A program made the translations under genes and the position numbers. Below the pieces are notes generated by a model that was given only the letters and a program-made list of their open reading frames with translations, was not told the origin of the DNA and searched no databases. From Marisediminicola antarctica (lineage in GTDB: Bacteria; Actinomycetota; Actinomycetes; Actinomycetales; Microbacteriaceae), in assembly GCF_009930795.1 (NCBI RefSeq), contig NZ_CP017146.1:558001-622000 (forward strand): 64,000 nt of DNA. The letters run 5' to 3'. Positions 17,178 through 27,559 of this stretch are shown piece after piece (the first letter of the stretch is position 1; every line of letters begins with the position of its first letter).

Positions 17178-18557
17178 ATGCCCCGACAGATTCGCTTCAA
17201 TGCCTTTGACATGAACTGCGTCGCTCACCAGTCCTCCGGGCTGTGGCGCCACCCAGAAGACCGGTCCGCGAGCTATACCGACCTCGCCTACTGGACCGAG
17301 CTAGCGAAACTGCTCGAGAAGGGCCGCTTCGACGGCATCTTCCTCGCCGACGTCCTCGGCACCTACGACGTCTACGGAGGCACGAACGAGGCAGCGATCC
17401 GCAACGGCGCGCAGATCCCCGTCGCCGATCCCCTGCTCGTGATTCCGGCGATGGCCTACGTGACCGAGCACCTCGGCTTCGGGGTCACCGCGGGCACCGC
17501 CTACGAGCATCCGTACCCCTTCGCGCGCCGCATGTCGACGCTCGACCACCTCACCAAGGGCCGTGTCGGCTGGAACGTCGTCACCGGCTACCTGCCGTCG
17601 GCCGCCCGCAACATGGGCAACGACGACCAGCTCGAGCACGACGACCGGTACGACCACGCCGACGAGTACCTCGAGGTGCTCTACAAGCTCTGGGAAGGCT
17701 CCTGGGAGGACGACGCCGTCGTGCGCGATCGCGAGACCGGCGTGTTCACCGACCCGAGCAAGGTTCACCACATCGGCCACGAGGGAAAGCACTTCAAGGT
17801 TCCGGGCATCCACCTCGCCGAGCCGAGCCCGCAGCGCTCTCCCGTGATCTATCAGGCCGGCGCATCCAGCCGTGGAATCGCGTTCGCGGCAGGCAACGCC
17901 GAGGCGATCTTCGTCGCCGCGTCGACCAAGTCCGTGCTCAAAGAGACCGTCACGAAGCTGCGGGATGCGCTCGAGGGAGCCGGTCGCGACCGCTACTCGG
18001 CGAAGATTTACACGCTCCTCACGATCATCACCGATGAGACGAGCGAGAAAGCCCAGGCCAAGTACCTCGATTACCTGAGCTACGCGAGCGAGGAGGGCGC
18101 CCTCGTCTTCATGTCGGGCTGGATGGGCGTCGACCTCTCGGCGTACGGTCTCGACGAGCCCATCGGCAATGTCAAGAGCAACGCGATCCAGTCGACGGTG
18201 GCGAACTTCCAGGCCGCGAACGACGACGGCAGCGAGTGGACCGTCGGCGACATCGCCCGCGCCGGTGCGATCGGCGGGCTCGGCCCGTTCATCGTCGGTT
18301 CGGCGAGCGAGATCGCGGACCAGCTCGAGGAGTGGGTCGAGGAGACGGATGTCGATGGCTTCAACCTCGCCTACGCGATCACCCCGGGCACCTTCGAGGA
18401 CGTCGTGAATTTCGTCGTCCCCGAGCTGCAGAAGCGCGGCTCCTATCCGACCGAGTACGAGGAGGGCACGCTGCGGCAGAAGCTGCACGGTCGCGGCGAC
18501 CGCCTGCCGGACGAGCACCGCGGCGCTAACTACCGGGTCGGTGTGGCGGCGGTCTGA
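17178..18557 (+). CDS. LLM-class flavin monooxygenase (NtaA/SnaA/DszA type), first copy
   Basis: A 459-residue FMNH2-dependent luciferase-like monooxygenase of the nitrilotriacetate/pristinamycin/dibenzothiophene-sulfone group, needing a separate flavin reductase. Typical blocks are RFNAFDMNC, GLWRHPED, FDGIFLADVLGTYDVYGG, LTKGRVGWNVVTGYLPSAARN and YLEVLYKLWEGSWEDDAV. The start is uncertain: ATG 17178 (MPRQIRF) begins the homology, while ATG 17169 is three codons upstream and neither has a strong ribosome site. A paralogue follows 156 bp downstream. The substrate is unknown; use of an organosulfur or chelating compound is a guess from the family. Confidence 0.85.
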   Translation: MPRQIRFNAFDMNCVAHQSSGLWRHPEDRSASYTDLAYWTELAKLLEKGRFDGIFLADVLGTYDVYGGTNEAAIRNGAQIPVADPLLVIPAMAYVTEHLGFGVTAGTAYEHPYPFARRMSTLDHLTKGRVGWNVVTGYLPSAARNMGNDDQLEHDDRYDHADEYLEVLYKLWEGSWEDDAVVRDRETGVFTDPSKVHHIGHEGKHFKVPGIHLAEPSPQRSPVIYQAGASSRGIAFAAGNAEAIFVAASTKSVLKETVTKLRDALEGAGRDRYSAKIYTLLTIITDETSEKAQAKYLDYLSYASEEGALVFMSGWMGVDLSAYGLDEPIGNVKSNAIQSTVANFQAANDDGSEWTVGDIARAGAIGGLGPFIVGSASEIADQLEEWVEETDVDGFNLAYAITPGTFEDVVNFVVPELQKRGSYPTEYEEGTLRQKLHGRGDRLPDEHRGANYRVGVAAV

Positions 18558-18713
18558 GTTGGGAGAGGGGCCGACCGCGCTGAGCGGATGCCGGAGCTTG
18601 GCTGACACTGAACCCGCCAGCTATCCGAGTTCCGGGGCATTCGTGCACCGGCGTGTGACTCTGGGAGACGTAACAGTTGAATCCGCGTCCGACGAGAGGC
18701 CCCCTCACTCACC

Positions 18714-20117
18714 ATGAGCAACGAGATCAGCTTCAACCTGTTCGAGATGAACACCGTCGGGCACATTTCACACGGGTTGTGGGTGCATCCCGCGAACAAC
18801 CGGCATCGCTTCAACGACCTCGACTTCTGGATCGAGCAGGCGAAGCTGCTCGAAGCGGGGTTGTTCGACTCGGTGTTTCTCGCCGACGTGATTGGCGCGT
18901 ACGACGGCTACCGCGACGGGCCGGAGACGGCGCTTCGCGAGGCCGTGCAGATCCCCAGCAACGACCCGCTGCTCGTGATCCCGGCGATGGCCGCGGTCAC
19001 GAAGCACCTCGCCTTCGCCGCGACCTTCTCGACCACCTACGAGCCGCCGTTCGCGTTCGCCCGCCGGTCGAGCACCCTCGACCACCTCACCAAGGGACGC
19101 TTCGGCTGGAACGTGGTTACCTCGTACCTGCCCAATGCCGCCCGCAACTTCGGCCTCGCCGACGAGGTCGGCCACGACGACCGGTACGAGCTCGCCGACG
19201 AGTACCTCGACGTGCTCTACAAGCTGTGGGAGGGCTCGTGGGATGACGACGCGGTCGTCATCGACCGGGAGCGCCGCGTCTACACAGACCCGGCCAAGGT
19301 GCGCGCGATCGATCACGTTGGCCGCCACTTCTCGGTCGCCGGTCCGCACCTCTCCCAGCCGTCGCCGCAGCGCACCCCGGTGATCTTCCAGGCTGGCAGC
19401 TCCGACCGGGGCCGCGCCTTTGCGGCCAAGCACGCCGAGGGTGTGTTCGTCGGCGGCCGCGACCTGGGCATCTACCGCGAGAACGTCGCCGACATCCGCC
19501 GCCTGGCTCAACTGCACGGGCGCGACCCGAGCCACATCAAGACATACGCCTCCGCCGTGATCATCGTCGGCAGGGACAGTGACGACGCCGAGCGCAAGGC
19601 CGAGAACTTCCGCGAGCTCTCCAGCGCCGAGGGCTACCTCGCGCACGCCGGCGGTGCGGGAATCGACCTCGCCGCCTACCCGAAGAACGCGGTGATCGCC
19701 GAGATACTGCGCGCCGAGGCGAAGGCCGGCCGCGACAACGCCCAGTCCGGGCGCCGGCAGTACACCGACACCACGACGGTCGGGCAGGCGCTCGAGGAGG
19801 TCACCCGGTTCGACCGCGGGCCTTTCTACGTGGCCGGGTCGCCGGTGCAGGTGGCGGATGCGATCGAGGGATGGGTGCGCGACACCGGCCTCGACGGGTT
19901 CAACCTGCGCCAGTTCCTCACGCCGGGCACCGCGGAGGACTTCATCGAATATGTCGTGCCCGAGCTGCAGCGCCGCGGTCTGTATCGCACCGCGTACGAG
20001 GAGTCGACCTTCCGTGAGCGGCTGTTCGGGGCTGGCCACACGCGCCTCTTCGATGAGCACCATGGGGCCAGATACCGCGGCGGGCGCAACCTGAGCGAGG
20101 GCGCGCCCGTAGGGTAG
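18714..20117 (+). CDS. LLM-class flavin monooxygenase (NtaA/SnaA/DszA type), second copy
   Basis: A 467-residue paralogue of the preceding gene with the same signatures (FNLFEMNTVGHISHGLW, FDSVFLADVIGAYDGY, LTKGRFGWNVVTSYLPNAARN, YLDVLYKLWEGSWDDDAV) and a shared ending (FDEHHGARYRGG against PDEHRGANYRVG). The pair probably arose by duplication and may act on related substrates. The ATG at 18714 begins the conserved sequence; only a weak purine run precedes it. Its last codons contain the -10 of the next gene. Confidence 0.87.
   Translation: MSNEISFNLFEMNTVGHISHGLWVHPANNRHRFNDLDFWIEQAKLLEAGLFDSVFLADVIGAYDGYRDGPETALREAVQIPSNDPLLVIPAMAAVTKHLAFAATFSTTYEPPFAFARRSSTLDHLTKGRFGWNVVTSYLPNAARNFGLADEVGHDDRYELADEYLDVLYKLWEGSWDDDAVVIDRERRVYTDPAKVRAIDHVGRHFSVAGPHLSQPSPQRTPVIFQAGSSDRGRAFAAKHAEGVFVGGRDLGIYRENVADIRRLAQLHGRDPSHIKTYASAVIIVGRDSDDAERKAENFRELSSAEGYLAHAGGAGIDLAAYPKNAVIAEILRAEAKAGRDNAQSGRRQYTDTTTVGQALEEVTRFDRGPFYVAGSPVQVADAIEGWVRDTGLDGFNLRQFLTPGTAEDFIEYVVPELQRRGLYRTAYEESTFRERLFGAGHTRLFDEHHGARYRGGRNLSEGAPVG
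20110..20115 (+). promoter_or_regulatory. -10 hexamer TAGGGT of the methyltransferase gene (leaderless)
   Basis: TAGGGT lies in the last codons of the upstream oxygenase, followed by exactly 6 nt and GTG 20122. It suggests the methyltransferase has its own promoter. Confidence 0.5.
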
Positions 20118-20121
20118 TGGG

Positions 20122-21234
20122 GTGCCAGAGTTCACTTTCGACGCCCTCCGGCGCTACCCCGATGTCGAGGCGGACAACCTCTTTGCCGTCGACGCGAGCG
20201 ATCGGCTGATCCTCGACGAGGCTGCGCCGCATCTTGCGTCGGCCGGCACCGGGGAGGTTGTGGTGATCGGCGATCACTACGGTGCCCTCACCCTCGGCGC
20301 AATCGCCCAGCACGGTGCGACCGCGGTGCGTGTGCACCAGGACCCGCTGAGCGGCGAGCTGGCGCTCGCCCACAACGCCACGTCAACCGGCCTCGAGGGC
20401 GAGCACACCAACCACGAGCTCGGCGAGGAGCTGCTTGCCGGCGCCCGCGTCGTGCTGATGCAGCTGCCACGCAGCCTCGCCGCCCTCGACGAGATCGCCG
20501 GAGCGATCGCGCGCTTCGCCGACCCCGAGGTCACCGTCGTCGGCGGCGGGCGCCTCAAGCACATGTCGATCGCGATGAACGAGATCTACGGCCGCCACTT
20601 CGCCGACGTGCGCGCGTCGCTCGGCCGCCAGAAATCCCGCGTCATCATCTCCCGGCTGCCCACGCCCGGCGACAGCATCTACCCGGTGCGCGAGTTCAAC
20701 GTCGACCTCGGCCTCTGGGTCTGCGCGCACGGCGCCGCGTTCGCCGGCACCAAGCTCGACATCGGCACGCGCTACCTCCTCGGTTTCCTGCGTGAGATGA
20801 ATCCGGATGCCGTGACCGCCGTCGACCTCGGCTGCGGCACCGGCATCCTTGCCTCCGCTCTCGCCCGCGCCCGGCCCGACCTCGCGATCCTCGCCACCGA
20901 CGAGTCCGCCGCAGCCGTTGCATCCGCCCGCGCGACCGCGCTCGCCAACGACCTGGCGTTCACCGTCGTGCGCGACGACGCTCTCTCCACCCAGCCGGAC
21001 GGATGCGCGGACCTCGTGCTGCTCAACCCGCCGTTCCACGTCGGGTCGGCGGTGCATCCGGGAGTCGCGCTCAAGCTGTTCGAAGAGGCCGCGCGGGTGC
21101 TCAAGCCCGGCGGCGAGCTCTGGACAGTGTTCAACTCGCACCTGTCCTACCGGGCCGCGCTCACCCGCGCGGTCGGCGCCACCCGGCAGGTCGGCCGAAA
21201 CGCCAAGTTCACGGTCACTGTCTCGACGCGCTGA
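20122..21234 (+). CDS. class I SAM methyltransferase, RsmC/RlmG-like (rRNA guanine-N2)
   Basis: A 370-residue protein with the two-domain layout of RsmC/RlmG: a degenerate N-terminal methyltransferase-like half and a catalytic C-terminal half with AdoMet motif VDLGCGTGILASAL (about residue 234) and the target-amine motif LVLLNPPFHVG (NPPFH) at about 297. NPPFH is diagnostic of enzymes methylating exocyclic amines in rRNA, so m2G in 16S or 23S rRNA is the likely product; which site cannot be told here. The GTG start is 4 bp after the oxygenase stop and fits the -10 spacing rule. Confidence 0.85.
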   Translation: MPEFTFDALRRYPDVEADNLFAVDASDRLILDEAAPHLASAGTGEVVVIGDHYGALTLGAIAQHGATAVRVHQDPLSGELALAHNATSTGLEGEHTNHELGEELLAGARVVLMQLPRSLAALDEIAGAIARFADPEVTVVGGGRLKHMSIAMNEIYGRHFADVRASLGRQKSRVIISRLPTPGDSIYPVREFNVDLGLWVCAHGAAFAGTKLDIGTRYLLGFLREMNPDAVTAVDLGCGTGILASALARARPDLAILATDESAAAVASARATALANDLAFTVVRDDALSTQPDGCADLVLLNPPFHVGSAVHPGVALKLFEEAARVLKPGGELWTVFNSHLSYRAALTRAVGATRQVGRNAKFTVTVSTR

Positions 21235-21540
21235 GCCGCGCCGTCGTTCGGGGTCGGCGAGGTGACTTTCTGGTCGACCGGCCGAGTGCCGGGGGCTGTC
21301 CGGGGTGCTGCACAACTTCCGGGCGTATCAGGACCTCGACCTCGACCTCGGGCACGCCGAGAGCTGACGCGACCAGCTGGTTGAGCAGCGGGCTCTGGCG
21401 CGCCTGTCGCCCCTACTTGGGTGCCTGCGTCTTCTCCTCCACAGGCCGTACTCCAGGAGGGTTGTCCACAGGCAATATCCCCGATCAGGGTGTGGTTTGG
21501 TGTCGGTTGGAATGTCGGTGGTGCCTGTCACTATGTGGGT
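21235..21540. other. non-coding interval with DUF222 promoter
   Basis: No gene is supported in these 306 bp. Around 21330-21350 CTCGAC occurs three times in a row. Around 21365-21395 a minus-strand fragment resembles the CTCAACCAG dispersed repeat found after the DUF222 gene. TTGGAA (21507-21512), 16 bp and CACTAT (21529-21534) end 6 nt before ATG 21541, a plausible leaderless promoter. Confidence 0.5.
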
Positions 21541-23052
21541 ATGTCCAAAGCAACCGATCCCCTCATTGACAGCGCTGACGCGTTCGCGTCGGTGTGGGCT
21601 GGTGCGCTCGCCGGGTTCGGCGCCCGGGTCGGCGAACACCCCGATGCCCGGCCGCCCGATGCGCCCGGTGCGCGTGGAGCGGCGCCCGGCGCAACCGCCG
21701 GTGGCGCGTTCGGACTCGTCTCGGTCGCTCCGTCCCAGCTGGATGTGGAGACCATGTCCGATGCGGGGCTGGTGCGGGCGATCCAGTCCGGCTACGACCT
21801 CAAACGACACGTCGACGCCCTGCTGGTGCGTGCGGCGGGGGAGCTGAGTGTGCGCTCGCGCCCCTCGCTCGGGCAGGGCGGCCTGGCGAAGTCTTCCGGG
21901 CATACCTCTCCCGCCTCCCTGATCACGGAACTGGGTCGGGTGACTCTGGCCGAGGCCGGCAGAACAGTCCGGCTGGGTGAGGCGACCACCGCACCGGTGT
22001 CCCTGCTCGGGGAGCGCCTCCCCGCCCCGTTCCCCCTGGTCGCGGATGCGGTGAACAGCGCGGTGGTGCAGGTGGATGCGGCCCAGTCGATCATCACCTC
22101 CCTGACCCAGGCCGCCCCCCGCGCCCTGCCGGTACACCTGGTCGCGGCGGAGGAGGAACTGGTCACCTTCGCCGCGTCTCATCCGGCGGACACGGTGCGG
22201 AAGCTGTCGATCTCCTGGCGGGACGCGCTCGATACCGATGGGATCGCACCGCGGGAGGAGGCGCTGATCGCGGCCCGGTCGCTGCGCTGGAGCAAACAGG
22301 GCAACGGTTTGGAGCGGTGCACGATCGACCTCGACCCCCTCGGCGCCGGATATGTGCGCACCATGATCGACGCGATGGTCGGCGACGCCCTCCGCGCCGT
22401 CCGCTTCGACACCGACCCGACAGCGACCGCGACCGGGGATCCAGACGCCTGCGGGGCAGATCATGTGGAGCTTCCCGATCCGCGGACGATCCCCAGGATC
22501 GCCGCCGACGCTCTGATCGATGTGGCCCGGCACATGATGGGCTGCACCACCGCACCCGGACCCCTCCCACACACCACCCTGATCATCCGGATGACGCTGG
22601 AACAGCTCCAATCCGGCCTCGGCGCAGCACACCTCGACGGAGTCGAGGACCCCATCACGGCTGGTGCCGCCCGCAGGCTTGCCGCGGACGCGGAACTGAT
22701 CCCCGCAGTCCTCGGCGGGAACAGCCAAATCCTCGACCTCGGCACCGGGAGACGACTATTCACCCGCGCCCAACGAATCGCATTCGCCGAACGCGACGGC
22801 GGCTGCGCCATCACCGGCTGCGGCAGACCACCCTCCTACACCGAAGCCCACCACATCCACTGGTGGTCCCACGGCGGCACAACAAACCTCAACAACGGAA
22901 TCCTTCTATGCACCGGACACCACCACATCATCCACAAAGGATGGACCGTACAAATCACCGACAACACCCCCTGGTTCACCCCACCCACACACATCGACCC
23001 CACACGAACACCCAAACGCGGCGGAAAACTCCCCACACCAGCACTGCCATGA
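21541..23052 (+). CDS. DUF222 / 13E12-repeat family HNH endonuclease-like protein
   Basis: A 503-residue protein with an alpha-helical DUF222 region (about residues 50-380) and a C-terminal HNH nuclease domain: ITGCGRPPSYTEAHHIHWW, then SHGGTTNLNNGILLCTGHHH, with the paired Cys, His-His and Asn-Asn residues expected of a metal-binding HNH fold. The family is multicopy in many actinobacteria and its biological role is not settled. The start at ATG 21541 fits the -10 spacing. The last 150 codons use noticeably more ACA/ACC/CCA than neighbouring genes. It sits at the left edge of the IS island, with degenerate repeats on both sides. Confidence 0.85.
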   Translation: MSKATDPLIDSADAFASVWAGALAGFGARVGEHPDARPPDAPGARGAAPGATAGGAFGLVSVAPSQLDVETMSDAGLVRAIQSGYDLKRHVDALLVRAAGELSVRSRPSLGQGGLAKSSGHTSPASLITELGRVTLAEAGRTVRLGEATTAPVSLLGERLPAPFPLVADAVNSAVVQVDAAQSIITSLTQAAPRALPVHLVAAEEELVTFAASHPADTVRKLSISWRDALDTDGIAPREEALIAARSLRWSKQGNGLERCTIDLDPLGAGYVRTMIDAMVGDALRAVRFDTDPTATATGDPDACGADHVELPDPRTIPRIAADALIDVARHMMGCTTAPGPLPHTTLIIRMTLEQLQSGLGAAHLDGVEDPITAGAARRLAADAELIPAVLGGNSQILDLGTGRRLFTRAQRIAFAERDGGCAITGCGRPPSYTEAHHIHWWSHGGTTNLNNGILLCTGHHHIIHKGWTVQITDNTPWFTPPTHIDPTRTPKRGGKLPTPALP

Positions 23053-23074
23053 CCACAGGCCGAGCACGGCCAAG

Positions 23075-23140
23075 TTTCGCCACAGTCGCTGCGCGACCTG
23101 CCCAACCAACAGAAACAGGTACGCGACCGACTCAACCAGC
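23075..23140. repeat. dispersed repeat, copy left of the IS element
   Basis: A degenerate roughly 66-bp sequence of the type TTTCGNCACNGTCNCTNCG-CGACSTGCYCAACCARC, followed by a second partial GCGACCGACTCAACCAG unit. It matches 24882-24947 over most of its length. The surrounding gap (23053-23310) has no gene. Confidence 0.65.
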
Positions 23141-23380
23141 CGAAACAACTACGCGACCCCAACCCATCGCAACCCATCACCAGCGGAGGCCGCGACCCGA
23201 CGCACGCGGCCGAACCACAGCATCCATCCCTGACGCCTTTTCCTCCCGCTACAACAGGCGCAACCCGCGCGCCCACCCAACCACCCCCTGGCCGCAAGCG
23301 GGTCCCTCTCTGTCAGGCTGGTGTGAGACATCCCGGGTTATGCGGGGTGTCTTGGGAGAGGGCGGGGAACGGACGTAATC

Positions 23381-23799
23381 ATGTTGGAAGAATCAGGGCC
23401 ACCGGCCCCGCATATTGACCCGGCTCAGAAGCCGGTCCGGAGGACTTACCCGGCCGAATACCGCGCTCGCGTGCTGGCAGAGTATGAGGCGGCCCCCGCG
23501 GGTCGAAGTCCGCGGTCCTTCGACGCGAGGGGATCTATCAGACCCTGGTAGCGGAGTGGGCGAAAGCCCGAGACGCGGAAGCGGCTGGGACCACGTATCG
23601 GCGGGATCGCGCCCCGCGATCGAAGGAGTCCTCGGCGGCTGCCCGGGCGGTGAAGTTGGAGGCCGAGAACGCTCGTCTGCATCGCCGGCTGGCGCAGACC
23701 GAGGCAGCGTTGGACGTGATGGGAAAAGCGCACAGGCTCTTGGAGCTGCTCTCGGACAGCAGCCCCTCGAGCCAGCCCGGGACGGGGCAGGACAAGTGA
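23381..23799 (+). pseudogene. IS3-family transposase OrfA, frameshifted
   Basis: The first frame (from ATG 23381) gives PVRRTYPAEYRARVLAEYEA and then drifts to a stop near 23552. Reading continues in the next frame from about 23506 with KSAVLRREGIYQTLVAEWAK and a C-terminal helix (AENARLHRRLAQTEAAL, then VMGKAHRLLELLSDS) to the TGA at 23797. Restoring one base after GGTCG would give the expected AGRKSAVLRREGIY, so this is a 1-nt deletion. No slippery A or T run is present, so programmed frameshifting is unlikely at this point. Confidence 0.8.
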
Positions 23800-24845
23800 C
23801 TGCGGGAACGGTCCTCGATGACGCGTTCACTGCGCTGATCGGATTGGCGGTCACGGTCGTGGCCGCGTGCGCGTTGACCGGCCGGTCGCGGGCGACCCAC
23901 TACCGGCGGATCTCCCCGCCGGTCCGGAAGATCGATCCGATCCCGCAGGCAGCACGGGCCAAGCCGCCATCGACCCTGTCCGAAACGGAACGCGGACAAG
24001 TCCTCGCGGTCATCAACTCTCCCGCCTACCAGGACCTGTCGATCTGTCAGATCTGGGCACGGGAGTTGGACGAGGACCGGTACCACTGCTCGATGTCGTC
24101 GATGTATCGCATCGCCAGGGCTGCCGGGCAGACGCGGGAACGGCGGCGTCTGGCGACGCATCCGGCGAAGGTCAAGCCCGAGCTGGTCGCTTTGGGCCCG
24201 TCGCAGGTGTGGTCGTGGGACATCACCAAGCTCCGCGGCCCGCGCAAGGGCGTCTGGTATCACCTCTACGCCCTGATCGATATCTACTCGAGGTACTCGC
24301 CCAGCCATGTCGTCTGCGCTGCCGAGGACTCGGTCGTCGCCCGCGACTTCATCGACGACGCGATCGGCCGCAACGGCACCGCCCCGCACACCGTCCACGC
24401 AGACCGGGGCACCTCGATGACCTCGAAACCCGTCTCCGCACTGCTGGCCGATCTCGGGATCACCCGCACGCACTCGCGCCCGAGGGTGTCCAACGACAAC
24501 CCGTACTCCGAGGCGCAATTCAAGACCCTGAAATACGTTCCCGACTTCCCGCACCACTTCTACTCGCTGGCCGAGGCGAAGCAATTCTGCGACGGATTCT
24601 TCACCGACTACAACCACATCCACCATCACTCCGGGATCGGCTGGCACACCCCAGCATCCGTGCATTTCGGCACCTACCAGGACATCGACCAGCAACGCTC
24701 GGTCACCCTGAACCGGGCCTTCAACGAGCACCCCGAACGCTTCACCCGACGACCCCGCCCGCCACAGATCCGCACCGAGGTCTGGATCAACGAACCCCAG
24801 AAAGAGGCCCTCCCGATCAACGACCAAACCACGCAAACAGTCTAG
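23796..24845 (+). CDS. IS3-family transposase OrfB (DDE integrase)
   Basis: A 349-residue rve-type transposase catalytic subunit, apparently intact. The acidic triad is visible as Asp in QVWSWDITKLRGP, Asp in VHADRGTSMTSKPV and Glu in NDNPYSEAQFKTLKY, with the normal last-D to E spacing. The GTG at 23796 overlaps the orfA stop (GTGA), as in the usual orfA-orfB arrangement where an OrfAB fusion arises by frameshift. Since orfA is broken upstream, OrfB alone is unlikely to move the element but might act on other copies. Confidence 0.87.
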   Translation: MTAGTVLDDAFTALIGLAVTVVAACALTGRSRATHYRRISPPVRKIDPIPQAARAKPPSTLSETERGQVLAVINSPAYQDLSICQIWARELDEDRYHCSMSSMYRIARAAGQTRERRRLATHPAKVKPELVALGPSQVWSWDITKLRGPRKGVWYHLYALIDIYSRYSPSHVVCAAEDSVVARDFIDDAIGRNGTAPHTVHADRGTSMTSKPVSALLADLGITRTHSRPRVSNDNPYSEAQFKTLKYVPDFPHHFYSLAEAKQFCDGFFTDYNHIHHHSGIGWHTPASVHFGTYQDIDQQRSVTLNRAFNEHPERFTRRPRPPQIRTEVWINEPQKEALPINDQTTQTV

Positions 24846-24881
24846 AAAGCACATGTCTCACTTGACTTGACAAATTCCGGG

Positions 24882-24947
24882 TTTCGACACGGTCCCTTCG
24901 CGACGTGCTCAACCAGCAGAACAGCCACGCGACCTGCTCAACTACCA
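24882..24947. repeat. dispersed repeat, copy right of the IS element
   Basis: The second copy of the TTTCG-ACACGGTCCCTTCGCG-ACGTGCTCAACCAGC repeat, starting 10 bp after the right IS end, with an added GCGACCTGCTCAAC unit. No gene lies between it and the clpB promoter. Confidence 0.65.
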
Positions 24948-25080
24948 GTGTTCGCGGGCGCTATTACCTCCCTCGTTGGGCGCGCGGGATCCAATCGTCA
25001 CGCGGGCGCAGAGCGGATGCTTCGGCAGCGCGTTCGCTGTAGGCGAGCGCAAGGGGGTCACTCTTCCGCGGAACCACCCC

Positions 25081-25105
25081 TAAACTTGAGTCGACACAAC
25101 TCAAC
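25081..25105 (+). promoter_or_regulatory. clpB promoter with HspR (HAIR) box
   Basis: CTTGAGT (25085-25091), 7 bp and ACTCAAC (25099-25105) match the HAIR consensus at 13 of 14 half-site positions. TAAACT (25081-25086) can serve as -10 and overlaps the first half site by two bases, the same AAACTTGA layout as at dnaK. HspR binding here would occlude the polymerase. Confidence 0.85.
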
Positions 25106-25122
25106 TTTGGGAGAGGCGATTC

Positions 25123-27315
<2,193 letters not shown>

Positions 27316-27545
27316 CGCGGCGGTGCTGGCGGGCGCGCGCCGGACGTCTGGCCGCCCCGCCCCTCTGGCCGCCGCGCCCCCCTGGCCGCCGCACCCCTCT
27401 CGCCGCCCCAATCCGCCCACCCCGCCCCTTCGGCCGCGACCGCCCGCATGCCCGCCCCCGTCCTGCCGCCTCGCGCACGTCGTCGACGGTCGGCGGATGC
27501 GGCGTGGTGAGCGCTGTCCGACCCTAGATCGCGCCACGCGGCTGG
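27316..27545. other. GC-rich non-coding spacer with tandem repeat
   Basis: No gene is supported. From about 27349 to 27400 CTGGCCGCCGCGCCCC-like units of 14-18 bp recur three or four times, starting some 35 bp after the clpB stop. TACCCT (27546-27551) lies 8 nt before the next ATG and may be its -10. Confidence 0.5.
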
Positions 27546-27559
27546 TACCCTGACGAGCG

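Larger units (their letters stand above)
23311..24872 (+). mobile_element. IS3-family insertion sequence with broken orfA
   Basis: A roughly 1.56 kb element bounded by imperfect terminal inverted repeats: the left end TGTCAGGCTGGTGTGAGACAT (21 bp) and the right end, whose complement is TGTCAAGTCAAGTGAGACAT. Inside are orfA (helix-turn-helix and leucine-rich part, frameshifted) and orfB (DDE integrase), overlapping by GTGA. No flanking target duplication is visible (CTC on the left, AAT on the right), so the insertion is old or the ends are a base or two off. Because orfA is broken, the copy is probably not autonomously mobile. Confidence 0.8.

Noticed and set aside
21235-21420. Short frame ending VLHNFRAYQDLDLDLGHAES as a gene remnant
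   Set aside because: Too short, no recognisable family, and partly made of a CTCGAC triplication; not supportable as a pseudogene.
23381-23799. Programmed ribosomal frameshift inside IS orfA
   Set aside because: No A/T slippery heptamer or downstream structure is visible at the break, and adding one base restores the family sequence, so a deletion is simpler.
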